Below are positions 45,109-54,852 of a stretch of 64,000 nucleotides of DNA, piece by piece. Where the stretch lies: assembly GCF_041435055.1 (NCBI RefSeq), contig NZ_CP108002.1, forward strand, positions 2,852,001-2,916,000. Reading direction: 5' to 3'. The notes beneath the pieces were generated by a model that was given only the letters and a program-made list of their open reading frames with translations, was not told where the DNA came from and did no database searches. Source of the stretch: Streptomyces sp. NBC_00341. GTDB taxonomy: Bacteria; Actinomycetota; Actinomycetes; Streptomycetales; Streptomycetaceae. The stretch's first letter is position 1; the number at the start of each line of letters is the position of its first letter. A program made the translations under genes and the position numbers.

Positions 45109-45922
45109 GCCCGATCCGCGCTTCGCCCTGCTGCTCACCCCGCCACCGCCGCGCACCGGCTGGCGGGTCGTACCGGCCCGGGTCGGCGCGATGTGCGCCG
45201 TCGAACTGCAGAAGCTGATGCACGACCGGACGGAGATCTACACCCGTGCCGTCCAGCCCGCGCTGTGGCTGCTGATCTTCGGTACGACGTTCTCCCGCAT
45301 CCACGCCATCCCCACCGGTGGCGTCCCCTATCTCGACTTCCTCGCGCCCGGGATCATCGCCCAGTCGGCCATGTTCATCGCGATCTTCTACGGCATCATG
45401 ATCATCTGGGAGCGCGACTCCGGCGTCCTCACCAAACTCATGGTCACGCCGACCCCCCGGTCGGCCCTCGTGACCGGCAAGGCGTTCGCCGCCGGGGTGA
45501 AGGCCGTGATCCAGGCCGTCGTCGTCATCGTGATCGCCGCCCTGCTCGGCGTCGGTATGAGCTGGAACCCGCTGCACCTGCTCGGCGTGGCCGTGGTCGT
45601 CGTACTCGCCTCGGCGTTCTTCTCCTGTCTGTCGATGACGATCGCCGGGATCGTGCTCACCCGTGACCGGCTGATGGGCATCGGCCAGGCCATCACGATG
45701 CCGCTGTTCTTCGCCTCCAACGCGCTCTACCCCGTCGCCCTGATGCCCGGCTGGCTCCAGGCGGTCAGCAAGGTGAACCCGCTGAGCTACCAGGTCGACG
45801 CCCTGCGCGGCCTGCTCATCGGCACGCCGTCCCATCTCGGCCTGGACTTCGGGGTGCTGGCCTTCGCCGCCGCGGTCGGCATCGTGGCCGCCGGTTCCCT
45901 GCTCGGCCGACTCGCCCGCTGA
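45068..45922 (+). CDS. DrrB-type ABC-2 transporter permease
   Basis: 284 residues, six predicted helices. ABC-2 features include QPALWLLIFGTTFSRIHAIP at the first helix, FLAPGIIAQSAMFIAIFYGI, ERDSGVLTKLMVTPTPRSAL and the conserved FFASNALYPVALMPGWLQAV. The N-terminal 45 residues are a Pro-rich cytoplasmic extension. The ATG at 45068 lies inside the ATPase gene, and the pair probably assembles as DrrA2B2. Confidence 0.92.
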   Translation: MSAVPAAPRPGAAEPDPRFALLLTPPPPRTGWRVVPARVGAMCAVELQKLMHDRTEIYTRAVQPALWLLIFGTTFSRIHAIPTGGVPYLDFLAPGIIAQSAMFIAIFYGIMIIWERDSGVLTKLMVTPTPRSALVTGKAFAAGVKAVIQAVVVIVIAALLGVGMSWNPLHLLGVAVVVVLASAFFSCLSMTIAGIVLTRDRLMGIGQAITMPLFFASNALYPVALMPGWLQAVSKVNPLSYQVDALRGLLIGTPSHLGLDFGVLAFAAAVGIVAAGSLLGRLAR

Positions 45923-46326
45923 CGCCACCCCCGCTCCCGCCCCCCGGCCGCCGCACGCCCCGTGTCTCAAATCCCCGCATCCCGCACAGAGGCCGCGCCA
46001 GAGCCGGTGCGGGAGCGCGTGTTCACCCCGCATCAGTCACACAGCGGACGCGCATCGGTCCACACGTCAGCCGCGCATGTGAATCGATTCACCAAGACGG
46101 CGACCAACCGCCTCACCCAAGCGCCGCAGCGCATCCGCGACTAGGTGAACCACCGGCATCCACTTCCCCTCAACACCTCTCCCCAACCCCAGGAAATTAC
46201 CGCTGCCCACCCATTGACTACGCCCGCGCACCCCGTCTAGCTTCCGAGGAGCCCGATTGAAACCTTTCACGCCGTGTGGGTCCTTACGGCCTCCCGCCGG
46301 TTCGGTCCACCGCTCAGGAGCCCCTC
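45923..46326. other. Intergenic region before the rhamnose operon
   Basis: 404 bases without a gene, less GC-rich from 46060 on. It holds the palindromic operator at 46079 and presumably the operon promoter. The upstream frame that reads into the ATPase gene from 46276 is not supported by a ribosome site. Confidence 0.6.
46079..46092. promoter_or_regulatory. LacI-type palindromic operator
   Basis: GTGAATCGATTCAC is a perfect 14-bp palindrome with the central CG step typical of LacI/GalR-family sites. It lies about 235 bases upstream of the transporter start. No LacI gene is in the window, so its regulator is elsewhere. Confidence 0.6.
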
Positions 46327-47868
46327 ATGAACAAGTCCGCCAAGGGCCCGGACTCGGCCCCCGAGCCGGCCCCGGTGCTGGCGCTGAAGGGCGTGAGTAA
46401 ATCCTTCGGTGCCGTACGGGCCCTGCAAGACGTGTCGCTCGAACTCTTTCCCGGTGAGGCGCACGCACTCGCCGGGGAGAACGGCGCGGGAAAGTCCACC
46501 CTGATCAAGACGCTCGCCGGGGTGCACCGCCCTGACAACGGTGTCGTACTGCTCGACGGGAAGCCCGTCGTCTTCCACGGCCCCGCCGCCGCCCGTGACG
46601 CCGGTATCGCCGTCATCTACCAGGAGCCGACGCTCTTCCCCGATCTGTCGATCGCGGAGAACATCTTCATGGGCCGCCAGCCCCGGCGTTCCCTCGGCCG
46701 GATCGACCGCAGAGCCGTGCGCGACACGACCGCGGGACTGATGCGCAGGCTCGGTGTCGATCTGGACCCCGAGCGGCCGGCCCGCGGACTGTCGATCGCC
46801 GACCAGCAGATCGTCGAGATCGCCAAGGCGCTCTCCTTCGAGGCCCGCGTCCTGATCATGGACGAGCCGACCGCCGCGCTCACCGGCAGCGAGACCGCCC
46901 GGCTGTTCTCCGTCGTACGGGCGCTGCGCGCCGAGGGTGCGGCCGTGCTGTTCATCTCGCACCGGCTGGACGAGATATTCGAGCTGTGCCAGCGCGTCAC
47001 CACCCTCCGGGACGGCCGGTGGATATCGACGGAGCCGCTGGAGGGGCTCACCCAGGACGGGCTCGTCCGGCTCATGGTCGGCCGCGATCTCGAAGAGCTC
47101 TACCCGAAGCAGCACGCCGCCGTGGGGGAAGTCGCCCTCTCCGTGCGACGCCTGACCCGGGAGGGCGTCTTCCACGACGTGTCGTTCGAGGTGCGCCGGG
47201 GCGAGATCGTCGCACTCGCCGGGCTCGTCGGGGCCGGCCGTACCGAGGTGGCGCAGGCCGTCTTCGGCGTCGACCGCGCCGACGCGGGCGAGGTACGGGT
47301 GAACGGCACCGTGCTGCGCGCCGGTTCGCCCACCGCCGCGATGGCCGCCGGGCTCGCCCTCGTCCCCGAGGACCGCCGGCAGCGCGGGCTCGTCATGGAG
47401 ATGTCGATCGAGCGCAACATCGGCCTCACCGGGCTCGGCCGGGTCCGCCGCCGCGGGCTGGTCAGCAGGGCCCTGGAGCACGACCGGGCCGCCGACTGGG
47501 CGCTGCGCCTCCAGCTCAAGTACAACCGGCTGGCCGACTCCGCCGGAGTCCTGTCCGGCGGCAACCAGCAGAAGGTCGTGCTGGCCAAGTGGCTGGCGAC
47601 AGAACCCTGCGTACTCATCGTCGACGAGCCGACCCGGGGCATCGACGTCGGCACCAAGGCCGAGGTCCACCGGCTGCTGTCCGCACTGGCGGCCGACGGG
47701 CTCGCGGTGCTGATGATCTCCTCCGATCTGCCCGAGGTGATCGGCATGGCCGACCGGGTGCTCGTCATGCACGAGGGCCGGCTCGCAGCCGAACTCCCGC
47801 GCGCGGATGCCACCGAGGAGACCGTCATGGCGGCGGCGACCGGACTCGGCGAAAGGAACGCGGCATGA
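46327..47868 (+). CDS. rhaT: Sugar ABC transporter ATP-binding protein (probable L-rhamnose)
   Basis: 513 residues with two ABC domains. The N-terminal one has Walker [10 protein letters not shown] (50-58) and DEPTAAL; the C-terminal one has the degenerate A-loop GLVGAGRTE in place of Walker A, then [15 protein letters not shown] and [12 protein letters not shown]. This is the RbsA/XylG/RhaT architecture. It is assigned to rhamnose because the operon ends with a mutarotase, rhaM. The ATG at 46327 follows CTCAGGAG. The next gene overlaps as ATGA. Confidence 0.85.
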   Translation: MNKSAKGPDSAPEPAPVLALKGVSKSFGAVRALQDVSLELFPGEAHALAGENGAGKSTLIKTLAGVHRPDNGVVLLDGKPVVFHGPAAARDAGIAVIYQEPTLFPDLSIAENIFMGRQPRRSLGRIDRRAVRDTTAGLMRRLGVDLDPERPARGLSIADQQIVEIAKALSFEARVLIMDEPTAALTGSETARLFSVVRALRAEGAAVLFISHRLDEIFELCQRVTTLRDGRWISTEPLEGLTQDGLVRLMVGRDLEELYPKQHAAVGEVALSVRRLTREGVFHDVSFEVRRGEIVALAGLVGAGRTEVAQAVFGVDRADAGEVRVNGTVLRAGSPTAAMAAGLALVPEDRRQRGLVMEMSIERNIGLTGLGRVRRRGLVSRALEHDRAADWALRLQLKYNRLADSAGVLSGGNQQKVVLAKWLATEPCVLIVDEPTRGIDVGTKAEVHRLLSALAADGLAVLMISSDLPEVIGMADRVLVMHEGRLAAELPRADATEETVMAAATGLGERNAA

Positions 47869-48920
47869 CCACCACCGTCGCAAGCCCGCCGGACAGCGGC
47901 CCCAAGGCGCCGGCCCGCAGCGCGGCCTCGCTCGTGGACACCGTCTTCCGGGCCCGCGAGATCTCCATCGCCGGGGCGCTGATCCTGCTCATCCTCGGTA
48001 CCTACCTGGCCAATCCGCGCTTCCTGTCCGACCAGGGCATCAAGGACCTGCTGCTCAACTCCTCCATCCTGGTGCTGCTCGCGGTCGGCCAGTCGGCCGT
48101 CGTGATCACCCGCAACATCGACCTGTCGGTCGGCTCCGTCGTCGGGCTCTCGGCCTTCGCCTGCGGCAAGTTCGTCGCCGGTACGGATCACGGTGTGCTC
48201 ACCGTGATGCTGCTGGGCATCGCCATCGGGGTGGTCTGCGGACTGGTCTCCGGCGCGCTCGTCAGCTTCGGCAAGGTGCCCGCGCTCGTCGTGACGCTCG
48301 GCATGCTCTACATCATCCAGGGCGTCGACTACTGGTGGGCGCAGGGCGACCAGATCGGCGCCGCCGAGGTCCCCGACCAGATCCTCGGCCTCGGCAGCGG
48401 ATCCCTGCTGGGCGTGCCGTACCTGCCGCTGATCACCGTGGTGCTGCTCGCCGCGACCGCGTACTTCCTGCGCTCCTACCGCTCGGGGCGCGAGCTCTAC
48501 GCGATCGGGTCGAGCCCGGAGGCCGCGGTGCTCGCCGGGGTGCCGATCCGGCGCCGGATCCTGGCCGCGTACGCCTTCTCGGGGGCCGTCGCCGGTTTCG
48601 CCGGAACGCTGTGGCTGGCCAGGTTCGGCACGGTCGTCGCGGACAACGCGCACGGCTGGGAGCTGACCGTCGTGAGCGCCGTCGTCGTCGGCGGCGTCGC
48701 CATCACCGGCGGCACGGGCACGGTCTGGGGCGCGGCGCTGGGCGCCCTGCTGCTCACCACCATCGGCAGCGTGCTGGTGGTCCTGAAGGTCGACTCGTTC
48801 TGGCAGGGCGCCATCACCGGCGCACTGCTGCTCCTGGCCATCAGCATCGACCGAATCGTGAACCTGCGGATGACCGCCGCACTGAGGAAGAGGAGCGCCC
48901 GGCATGGCAATGGCGCCTGA
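47865..48920 (+). CDS. rhaP: Sugar ABC transporter permease, first subunit
   Basis: 351 residues with eight to ten hydrophobic helices and the RbsC-family pattern ([79 protein letters not shown]). It forms the membrane channel with the second permease. It is coupled to the ATPase gene (ATGA) and overlaps the next permease by 17 bases. The rhamnose assignment rests on context. Confidence 0.85.
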   Translation: MTTTVASPPDSGPKAPARSAASLVDTVFRAREISIAGALILLILGTYLANPRFLSDQGIKDLLLNSSILVLLAVGQSAVVITRNIDLSVGSVVGLSAFACGKFVAGTDHGVLTVMLLGIAIGVVCGLVSGALVSFGKVPALVVTLGMLYIIQGVDYWWAQGDQIGAAEVPDQILGLGSGSLLGVPYLPLITVVLLAATAYFLRSYRSGRELYAIGSSPEAAVLAGVPIRRRILAAYAFSGAVAGFAGTLWLARFGTVVADNAHGWELTVVSAVVVGGVAITGGTGTVWGAALGALLLTTIGSVLVVLKVDSFWQGAITGALLLLAISIDRIVNLRMTAALRKRSARHGNGA

Positions 48921-49956
48921 GACCGAGAAGGCGGTGCCCGCCGCCCCGAAGGGGTCCGCCAGGACGAAGGGTTCGCTGCGTGGACTGGCGCTGCGCTGGG
49001 ACACCGCGGTCGGGGCGCTCCTGGTGGCGGTCGTCGTCGCCGGGCTCTCCACCACCGACGGCTTCGGCTCCGGCGAGAACCTCGCGTTCGCGTTCAACGA
49101 CATCGTCGAGGTCGCCCTCATCGCACTGCCGATGACCCTTCTGGTGGTCGCCGGGCAGGTCGACCTGTCGGTCGCCTCGATGCTGGGCCTGGGCAGCGCG
49201 CTGACCGGTGCGCTGTGGAACGCGGGGTGGGCGTTCGAGACGATCGTCCCGGTGGTGCTGCTGGTGGGCGTCGCCGGAGGGCTGCTCAACGGCTGGCTGG
49301 TCACCAAGGTCGGGCTGCCCTCGCTGGCCGTCACGATCGGCACGCTCGCGCTCTACCGGGGTCTGGCCTCCGTGGCGCTCGGCAGCGACGCGGTGACGGA
49401 CTTCCCGCAGACGTACGCGGACTGGGCCGTCGACACCACCACGGTGCCCGGCACCTTCCTCACGTACCCCGTCCTGCTGTTCATCGTGCTCGCCGTGGTC
49501 ACCGCGATCGTGCTGCACGCGACCGGACTGGGGCGTTCGCTGTTCGCGATCGGGGCGCAGGAGGAGGCCGCGTACTTCGCGGGCATCCGGGTCAAGCGGA
49601 TCAAGCTGCTGCTCTTCGTCGTCACCGGGCTGTTCTCCGCCTTCGCGGGGATCGTCTTCACGCTCCGCTACGGAAGTGCCCGCGCCGACAACGGACTCGG
49701 CTTCGAGATGCTCGTCATCGCCTCCGTGCTGCTCGGCGGCATCGACTTCGACGGCGGAAAGGGCACGCTGTTCGGCGCGGTCGCCGGGGTGCTGCTCATC
49801 GGTGTCCTGAAGAACCTGCTGACCCTCAACGACATCGCCAACGAGGTGCAGGTCATCGTGACCGGTCTGCTGCTCGTGGCGTCCGTCCTCACCCCACGCG
49901 TCATCGCGGCCGTGGTCGAACGACGCCACCGGCGCGCCGCCGGTGCCCGCCCGTAA
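48904..49956 (+). CDS. rhaQ: Sugar ABC transporter permease, second subunit
   Basis: 350 residues, the same family as the preceding gene (VALIALPMTLLVVAGQVDLS, SLFAIGAQEEAAYFAGIRVK, ASVLLGGIDFDGGKGTLFGA). Paired, non-identical permeases are characteristic of the RhaPQ-type rhamnose importer, whereas ribose systems usually have one. A charged N-terminal 30 residues precede the first helix. The start ATG at 48904 lies within the end of rhaP. Confidence 0.85.
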   Translation: MAMAPETEKAVPAAPKGSARTKGSLRGLALRWDTAVGALLVAVVVAGLSTTDGFGSGENLAFAFNDIVEVALIALPMTLLVVAGQVDLSVASMLGLGSALTGALWNAGWAFETIVPVVLLVGVAGGLLNGWLVTKVGLPSLAVTIGTLALYRGLASVALGSDAVTDFPQTYADWAVDTTTVPGTFLTYPVLLFIVLAVVTAIVLHATGLGRSLFAIGAQEEAAYFAGIRVKRIKLLLFVVTGLFSAFAGIVFTLRYGSARADNGLGFEMLVIASVLLGGIDFDGGKGTLFGAVAGVLLIGVLKNLLTLNDIANEVQVIVTGLLLVASVLTPRVIAAVVERRHRRAAGARP

Positions 49957-49996
49957 CCCTTCCCGTCCCACCCTCCTCGAAAGGCACACCGCCGCC

Positions 49997-51082
49997 ATGA
50001 TGCTCCGCACCGCCGCCGGTCGTCGCGCCGTCGCCACCGCCACCGGCGCGCTCTCGCTCGCCCTCGCCCTCAGCGCCTGTTCCGGTACCACGAAGGACAG
50101 TTCCGACAAGGAGTCCACGAAGGCCGGGGCCACCGCGAAGGCCGATCCCGGCGCGGCGCTGAAGAAGGGGCTGAAGCTCGCCTTCCTGCCCAAGCAGATC
50201 AACAACCCGTACGAGAAGATCGTCGACGACGCGGGGATCGAGGCGGCCAAGGAGTTCGGCGGCACGGGCAAGGAGGTCGGCCCGTCCGACGCCAGCGCCT
50301 CCTCGCAGGTCAGCTACATCAACACGCTGATCCAGCAGCGCCAGGACGCGATCCTGGTCGCCGCCAACGACCCGAACGCGGTGTGCGGCCCGCTGAAGCA
50401 GGCCATGAAGAAGAACATCAAGGTCGTGGCGTACGACTCCGACACCGCGAAGGAGTGCCGCCAGCTCTTCATCAACCAGGCCAGCTCCGAGGAGATCGGC
50501 CGCAGCCTGGTGCAGCACCTCGGTGAGCAGATCGGCTACAAGGGCAAGATCGCGATCCTCTCGGCCACCCAGAACGCGACCAACCAGAACACCTGGATCG
50601 AGTTCATGAAGGACGAGCTGAAGCTGCCCAAGTACAAGGACATGAAGCTGGTGAAGGTGGCGTACGGGGACGACGCGGACCAGAAGTCGTTCCAGCAGAC
50701 CCAGGGCCTGATGCAGGCCTACCCCGACCTGAAGGGCATCATCTCGCCGACCACGGTCGGCATCGCGGCCGCCGCCCGCTACCTGAGCGACTCCTCGTAC
50801 AAGGGCAAGGTCGTGCTGAACGGCCTGGGCACGCCGAACCAGATGCGCAAGTACGTCAAGGACGACACCGTCGAGCAGTTCTCGCTGTGGAACCCGGAGG
50901 AGCTCGGCTACCTCGGCTCGTACGCCGCCGCGGCGCTGTCGTCCGGTCAGATCACCGGCGCGGAGGGCGAGAAGTTCAAGGCGGGCACGCTCGGTGAGTA
51001 CACGGTCGGCAAGGACGGCGAGGTCATCCTCGGCAAGCCGACCGTCTTCGACAAGAAGAACATCGACAAGTTCAACTTCTGA
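49997..51082 (+). CDS. rhaS: Sugar-binding lipoprotein (probable rhamnose)
   Basis: 361 residues. The signal peptide ends in a lipobox LSAC (C28). The mature protein is a type I periplasmic-binding fold of the RbsB/XylF group (KKGLKLAFLPKQINNPYEKI, ILVAANDPNAVCGPLKQAM, KVVAYDSDTAKECRQLF, GIISPTTVGIAAAARYL). The ATG at 49997 has GAAAGG ten bases upstream. It captures the sugar outside the cell and delivers it to the RhaPQ permease. The downstream mutarotase supports L-rhamnose as ligand. Confidence 0.86.
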   Translation: MMLRTAAGRRAVATATGALSLALALSACSGTTKDSSDKESTKAGATAKADPGAALKKGLKLAFLPKQINNPYEKIVDDAGIEAAKEFGGTGKEVGPSDASASSQVSYINTLIQQRQDAILVAANDPNAVCGPLKQAMKKNIKVVAYDSDTAKECRQLFINQASSEEIGRSLVQHLGEQIGYKGKIAILSATQNATNQNTWIEFMKDELKLPKYKDMKLVKVAYGDDADQKSFQQTQGLMQAYPDLKGIISPTTVGIAAAARYLSDSSYKGKVVLNGLGTPNQMRKYVKDDTVEQFSLWNPEELGYLGSYAAAALSSGQITGAEGEKFKAGTLGEYTVGKDGEVILGKPTVFDKKNIDKFNF

Positions 51083-51120
51083 GCTCCCGCCGCCACTTCA
51101 CCCACCGGAGAACCTGAACC

Positions 51121-51435
51121 ATGCAGCGTGTCTGCTTCCTGTTGAACGTACGCGAGGACCGGATCGACGCGTACCGCGAGCGCCACACCACGGTCTGGCC
51201 CGACATGCTCGCCGCGCTGTCCGCGGCGGGCTGGCACAACTACTCGCTCTTCCTGCGCGAGGACGGGCTGCTCGTCGGCTATCTGGAGACGGAGGACTTC
51301 GACGCGGCGCGCGAGGCCATGGCCGCCACCGAGGTGAACGAGCGGTGGCAGCGGGACATGGCGGACTTCTTCGTGCAGCCGGAGTCGGCGGACGACGCGA
51401 TGGTGCCGCTCGTCGAGGTCTTCCACCTGGCGTGA
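51121..51435 (+). CDS. rhaM: L-rhamnose mutarotase
   Basis: 104 residues, the family length. The sequence MQRVCFLLNVREDRIDAYRE, HTTVWPDMLAALSAAGWHNY, YLETEDFDAARE and NERWQRDMADFF matches RhaM, which interconverts alpha and beta L-rhamnose after uptake. His and Tyr/Trp residues of the active site (H22 and the WHNYS segment) are present. It ends the operon; no rhamnose isomerase, kinase or aldolase follows, and a strong hairpin terminates the transcript. Confidence 0.93.
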   Translation: MQRVCFLLNVREDRIDAYRERHTTVWPDMLAALSAAGWHNYSLFLREDGLLVGYLETEDFDAAREAMAATEVNERWQRDMADFFVQPESADDAMVPLVEVFHLA

Positions 51436-51444
51436 GGCGATGCG

Positions 51445-51478
51445 GCGGGCCCGGATTCCCCAGGGGGTCCGGGCCCGC
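51445..51478 (+). terminator. Terminator of the rhamnose operon
   Basis: A perfect 11-bp stem (GCGGGCCCGGA / TCCGGGCCCGC) with a 12-nt loop begins nine bases after the rhaM stop. Confidence 0.75.
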
Positions 51479-51639
51479 TGTCCGTCCGGACAAACCCGAA
51501 CACCGATGTCCGTACATTCACCCCTCAGAACTTTGTTCGCCCATGCCGGAAACCGGCGTAGAATCCGGGCGAATTAATCGGGGGAGCGCCGCGGCGGGGC
51601 GGCACGCGTTACCGGGCCGAGAGGCCCGAAGGGGGAACG

Positions 51640-52806
51640 GTGGCACACGGAGACAAGAGGGTGCGGCTGAGACGAGCGACCTGGTGGTGCCGCGTCACCG
51701 GCACCGCGGCGCTGGTGACAGGGACCGTCACCGCGCTGAACCTGCTCTTCCCGGCCCAGGACGGCCCGCTGCTGGGCGACAGTTCGGTCCTCTACGCGGT
51801 CCTGACGGCCCTGCTGAGCGTCCTGTGGTGGGCCGGTGCGCTGCTCGCCCCGCCCCTGACCGCCCCGCCCCTGACCGCCCCGTCGCCGCCGCACGGCACC
51901 GGCTTCGTCCCGGTCCCCGCGCGGCTGCCCGGCCGCCGGATGACCCGGGCGACTCTCATGCCCTCGCTGTTCATGGCCGTGCTGCCACTCGTCGTGGTGC
52001 GCACGGCCGGTGCCCACGCCGGGCCGCTGAAGCCGGTGATGCCGCTGCTCATCGCCGTCGCCGCCCTGATCTCGCTGTTCCTGCTGCGCGGTTGGCTGAG
52101 CGGCCTCGTCGGCGGCTCCGCCCACTCCGGGCCGGCCGAGCTGCGCAGGGACGCCGCCGCCGGGGAGGTCGCGGCCCGCCGGGTGCGGGTGGGACCGGCC
52201 GTGTGGGTCGGTGAGGGTGACGGACGCTGGAGTGCGTCGCGCCGGCTGATGGTGGTGGCGCAGGACCGGCAGATCGCGCTGCGGACCGCGCAGGAGGAGA
52301 GCGCGTACTTCCCGTGGCTGGACCTGGAGTCGGCCGCTGTCCTGGAGGGCCGGGAGGGCTGGCTGTGCTGGGCGGCGGCCGGTGGCTCCTGGGGCGATCC
52401 GGTGGAGCAGATGGGCGCCGCGCTGGTCACCGATGACGGCTACGTGGTCTGGGGGTCCACCGACCGCCACGTCGCGGAAGCGGCGTACGCGCCGGAGCAC
52501 TCCCACCCCACGGCACCCCGAAGCGTGCGCCGTGCTCCGCGCGCCTCCCTCTACCGCCCCGACGTGCACGGGTACGCGCTGGCCATGGCCGGGGCGACCC
52601 TCCTCGCCCTCGTCCTGGCCGAACGCGGGCTGGGGCCGGACGCGTTGTCCTGGTGCCTGGCCCTGGTCGGCGGCTTCACCGGCGTCCGCGGGGTGTACGG
52701 CTACACCCAGCGGCTCGCCGACCGCCCGGGTCCGGGCTGGGCGCCCCCGGAGTCCGGTGGGCGGCGCGGACGCCGGGGCCCCAACCTCCATGGGCAGAAC
52801 ACCTAA
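51640..52806 (+). CDS. Membrane protein of unknown function
   Basis: 388 residues. Two N-terminal helices (VTGTAALVTGTVTALNLLF, YAVLTALLSVLWWAGALL), a proline-rich PPLTAPPLTAPSPP repeat, two more helices (LFMAVLPLVVVRTAG, VMPLLIAVAALISLFLLRGW), then a soluble domain and two C-terminal helices. No family was recognised. The start is GTG 51640 after GGGGGAAC. Its TAA stop is the first three bases of the adjacent MITE inverted repeat, so the insertion may have changed its last residues. Confidence 0.7.
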   Translation: MAHGDKRVRLRRATWWCRVTGTAALVTGTVTALNLLFPAQDGPLLGDSSVLYAVLTALLSVLWWAGALLAPPLTAPPLTAPSPPHGTGFVPVPARLPGRRMTRATLMPSLFMAVLPLVVVRTAGAHAGPLKPVMPLLIAVAALISLFLLRGWLSGLVGGSAHSGPAELRRDAAAGEVAARRVRVGPAVWVGEGDGRWSASRRLMVVAQDRQIALRTAQEESAYFPWLDLESAAVLEGREGWLCWAAAGGSWGDPVEQMGAALVTDDGYVVWGSTDRHVAEAAYAPEHSHPTAPRSVRRAPRASLYRPDVHGYALAMAGATLLALVLAERGLGPDALSWCLALVGGFTGVRGVYGYTQRLADRPGPGWAPPESGGRRGRRGPNLHGQNT

Positions 52807-52969
52807 GGGCTGTCCCGTAACCCCTGGCGGGCGCGCGACGACAGCTGCGGCACCTCGCCGCGTTGCCGAAACGCCCGAATCGCTCCGCGATGAGGGCGCT
52901 CCGGCGCCTTGCGATGCACCACATCTGACGCCGCGCGCTGATCCACCAGGGATTACGGGACAGCCCTTA
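52804..52969. mobile_element. MITE-like element, 166 bp
   Basis: The terminal inverted repeats match at 23 of 24 positions: TAAGGGCTGTCCCGTAACCC at the left end and, reversed, TAAGGGCTGTCCCGTAATCC at the right. The 118-bp interior is non-coding. The short length and absence of a transposase indicate a miniature inverted-repeat element moved in trans by an IS. The left end creates the stop codon of the upstream gene, and the right end lies just past the SDR gene stop. Confidence 0.8.
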
Positions 52970-52995
52970 GGGCCTTTCGTTTGGATCGTGCGACA

Positions 52996-53790
52996 CTACG
53001 CGGTTGTGGCGATGCCGCCGTCGACGGGGATCACGGTGCCCGTAAGGTACGCGCCTGCCCGGCCGGCGAGGAACACGGCGACACCTGCCATGTCGTCGTC
53101 GCGGCCGATCCGGCGCAGTGGGGCCGACGCCGCGATCGCCTCGCCGAGCTCATCGAGGGTCGCCGCCATCATCGTCGACGGAAACGGTCCCGGCGCCACG
53201 GCGTTCACGCTGACGTGCTGCGGTCCCAGCTCCTTGGCGAGCACTCTGGTGAGTTGATGCAGTGCGGCCTTGCTGCTGGAGTACGAGTAGTTGGGCCGCT
53301 GGGGGATGTGGATGGCGGCGATGCTGCCGATGTTGATGATCCGTGCGGGATCGTCGGCGGTGCCCGCCCTGCGAAGTGCGGGCAGCAGCGCCTGGACCAG
53401 CCAGAACGGCGACTTCAGGTTGAGGTCGACGACCGTGTCCCAGGCCGCGTCCGGGAACGTCTCCAGCGGCTCGTCCCACATCGCGCCCGCGTTGTTGACG
53501 AGGATGTCGAGACGTTCCGAGTCGGCGGCGACGAGGTCGGACAGTCGCCGGCACTCGTCGTGGCGGGACAGGTCGGCGGGGATGGCCCGCACTTCACCGA
53601 ATTCGGACAGCCGTTCCTGCGCCTGAGCGCACGCTTCCGCGTTCCGTGAGCTGATGACCACGCGGACGCCCGCCTGGAGAAGGCCACGCGCGATCATCAT
53701 CCCGATGCCTCTGGTGCCACCGGTGACGAGCGCGCGCTTTCCGCTCAGATCGAAGAGTTCCGCGTGCGTTGAGAATTGGTTGTCTACCAC
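52996..53790 (-). CDS. Short-chain dehydrogenase/reductase
   Basis: 264 residues. The Rossmann motif is TGGTRGIG (23-30), the NNAG stabilising motif is at 99-102, and the catalytic Ser-Tyr-Lys set is S156 (NIGSIAAI), Y170 and K174 (YSYSSSK). The C-terminal PLRRIGRDDDMAGVAVFLAG is typical of classical SDRs. It uses NAD(P)H on an unknown carbonyl substrate. The GTG at 53790 is divergent from the XRE/MmyB regulator, whose usual task is to control such a neighbouring SDR. Confidence 0.9.
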   Translation of the reverse strand: MVDNQFSTHAELFDLSGKRALVTGGTRGIGMMIARGLLQAGVRVVISSRNAEACAQAQERLSEFGEVRAIPADLSRHDECRRLSDLVAADSERLDILVNNAGAMWDEPLETFPDAAWDTVVDLNLKSPFWLVQALLPALRRAGTADDPARIINIGSIAAIHIPQRPNYSYSSSKAALHQLTRVLAKELGPQHVSVNAVAPGPFPSTMMAATLDELGEAIAASAPLRRIGRDDDMAGVAVFLAGRAGAYLTGTVIPVDGGIATTA

Positions 53791-53973
53791 TTGACGCCTT
53801 ACTGGTCGGTCGTACGGGATGGCGCGCCGGGGTGTTCAGCAACTCGACGTGAGGCTGCTCCGGCTTGCTGTGTCACCGCATGGAACCCGTCTTCGTGCGC
53901 GGGTGGGAGTCACTGCTCTTCCGGGTAACGGCAGTACCTCCCAGCACACCGCCGCACGACCTACGGTGGTGAT

Positions 53974-54852
53974 GTGACCGACAGCAAGAGGCATGAGCAG
54001 GGCAACGAAGTGCGGGAGTTCCTCAGTACCCGTCGCGCCCGCATCACGCCCCAGCGGGCAGGGCTGCCCGTCTTCGGTGGCAATCGACGTGTGACCGGGT
54101 TGCGCCGGGAGGAGGTGGCACTGCTGGCCGGGATGAGCGTCGACTACTACATCCGTCTCGAGCGCGGGAACTTGCGGGGCGCCTCGGACTCGGTACTGGA
54201 CTCCTTGTCCCACGCACTTCAGCTCGACGATGCCGAGCGGGCCCACCTCTACGACCTGGCACGCGCCACCGCGTCAGAGCGTCGGCCCCCCACTGCGACG
54301 GGGCGGATCCGACCGGTGGTGCTGCGGGTGCTCGACGCGATGACCGACCAGCCGGCCTACATTCGCAACGGGCGGTTCGACATCCTCGCCGCCAACCCTC
54401 TCGGCCAGGCTCTGTATGCCCCGGTCTACGATTCTCCGTTGTTCGCGCAGCGTGGTCCGGTCAACACCGCGCGGTTTCTGTTCCTCGATCCTGGTTCTGC
54501 CGATTTCTGGCCCGAGCGGGAGAAGGCCGCCAACGACTCGGTCGCCCTGCTGCGCACCGAGACCGGCCGCTCGCCGCAGGACAAGGGCCTGATGGACCTG
54601 ATCGGCGAACTCTCCACGAAGAGCGACGAGTTCGCCCGGCGTTGGGCTCGGCACGACGTGAGGTTCCACCACTCCGGCGTGAAGCAACTCCGCCACCCGC
54701 TCGTCGGGGACCTGGCCCTGCCCTACGAAGCCCTCGACCTGCCCGCTGACCCCGGTCTCCGTATCACCGTCTACTCGCCCGAGCCCGACTCACCCGAACG
54801 CCAGGCACTCGATCTCCTGGCCAGCTGGATTCGCACTAGTCGGCGGCAATGA
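53974..54852 (+). CDS. XRE-family regulator with MmyB-like ligand-binding domain
   Basis: 292 residues. An N-terminal HTH (REFLSTRRARITPQRAGLPV, GLRREEVALLAGMSVDYYIR with LERG) is followed by a PAS-like MmyB domain (YIRNGRFDILAANPLGQALY, DLIGELSTKSDEFARRWARH, LALPYEALDLP). In actinomycetes these proteins bind fatty-acid-like ligands and typically regulate the divergent SDR gene, which is the arrangement here (183-bp gap). The start is GTG 53974. The 3' end overlaps the convergent DUF1772 gene by 17 bases. Confidence 0.92.
   Translation: MTDSKRHEQGNEVREFLSTRRARITPQRAGLPVFGGNRRVTGLRREEVALLAGMSVDYYIRLERGNLRGASDSVLDSLSHALQLDDAERAHLYDLARATASERRPPTATGRIRPVVLRVLDAMTDQPAYIRNGRFDILAANPLGQALYAPVYDSPLFAQRGPVNTARFLFLDPGSADFWPEREKAANDSVALLRTETGRSPQDKGLMDLIGELSTKSDEFARRWARHDVRFHHSGVKQLRHPLVGDLALPYEALDLPADPGLRITVYSPEPDSPERQALDLLASWIRTSRRQ

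Noticed and set aside
52804..52969. Intrinsic terminator formed by the inverted repeats
   Set aside because: The arms are 24 bases long but 118 bases apart, better explained as the ends of a MITE; a secondary effect on transcription is possible.
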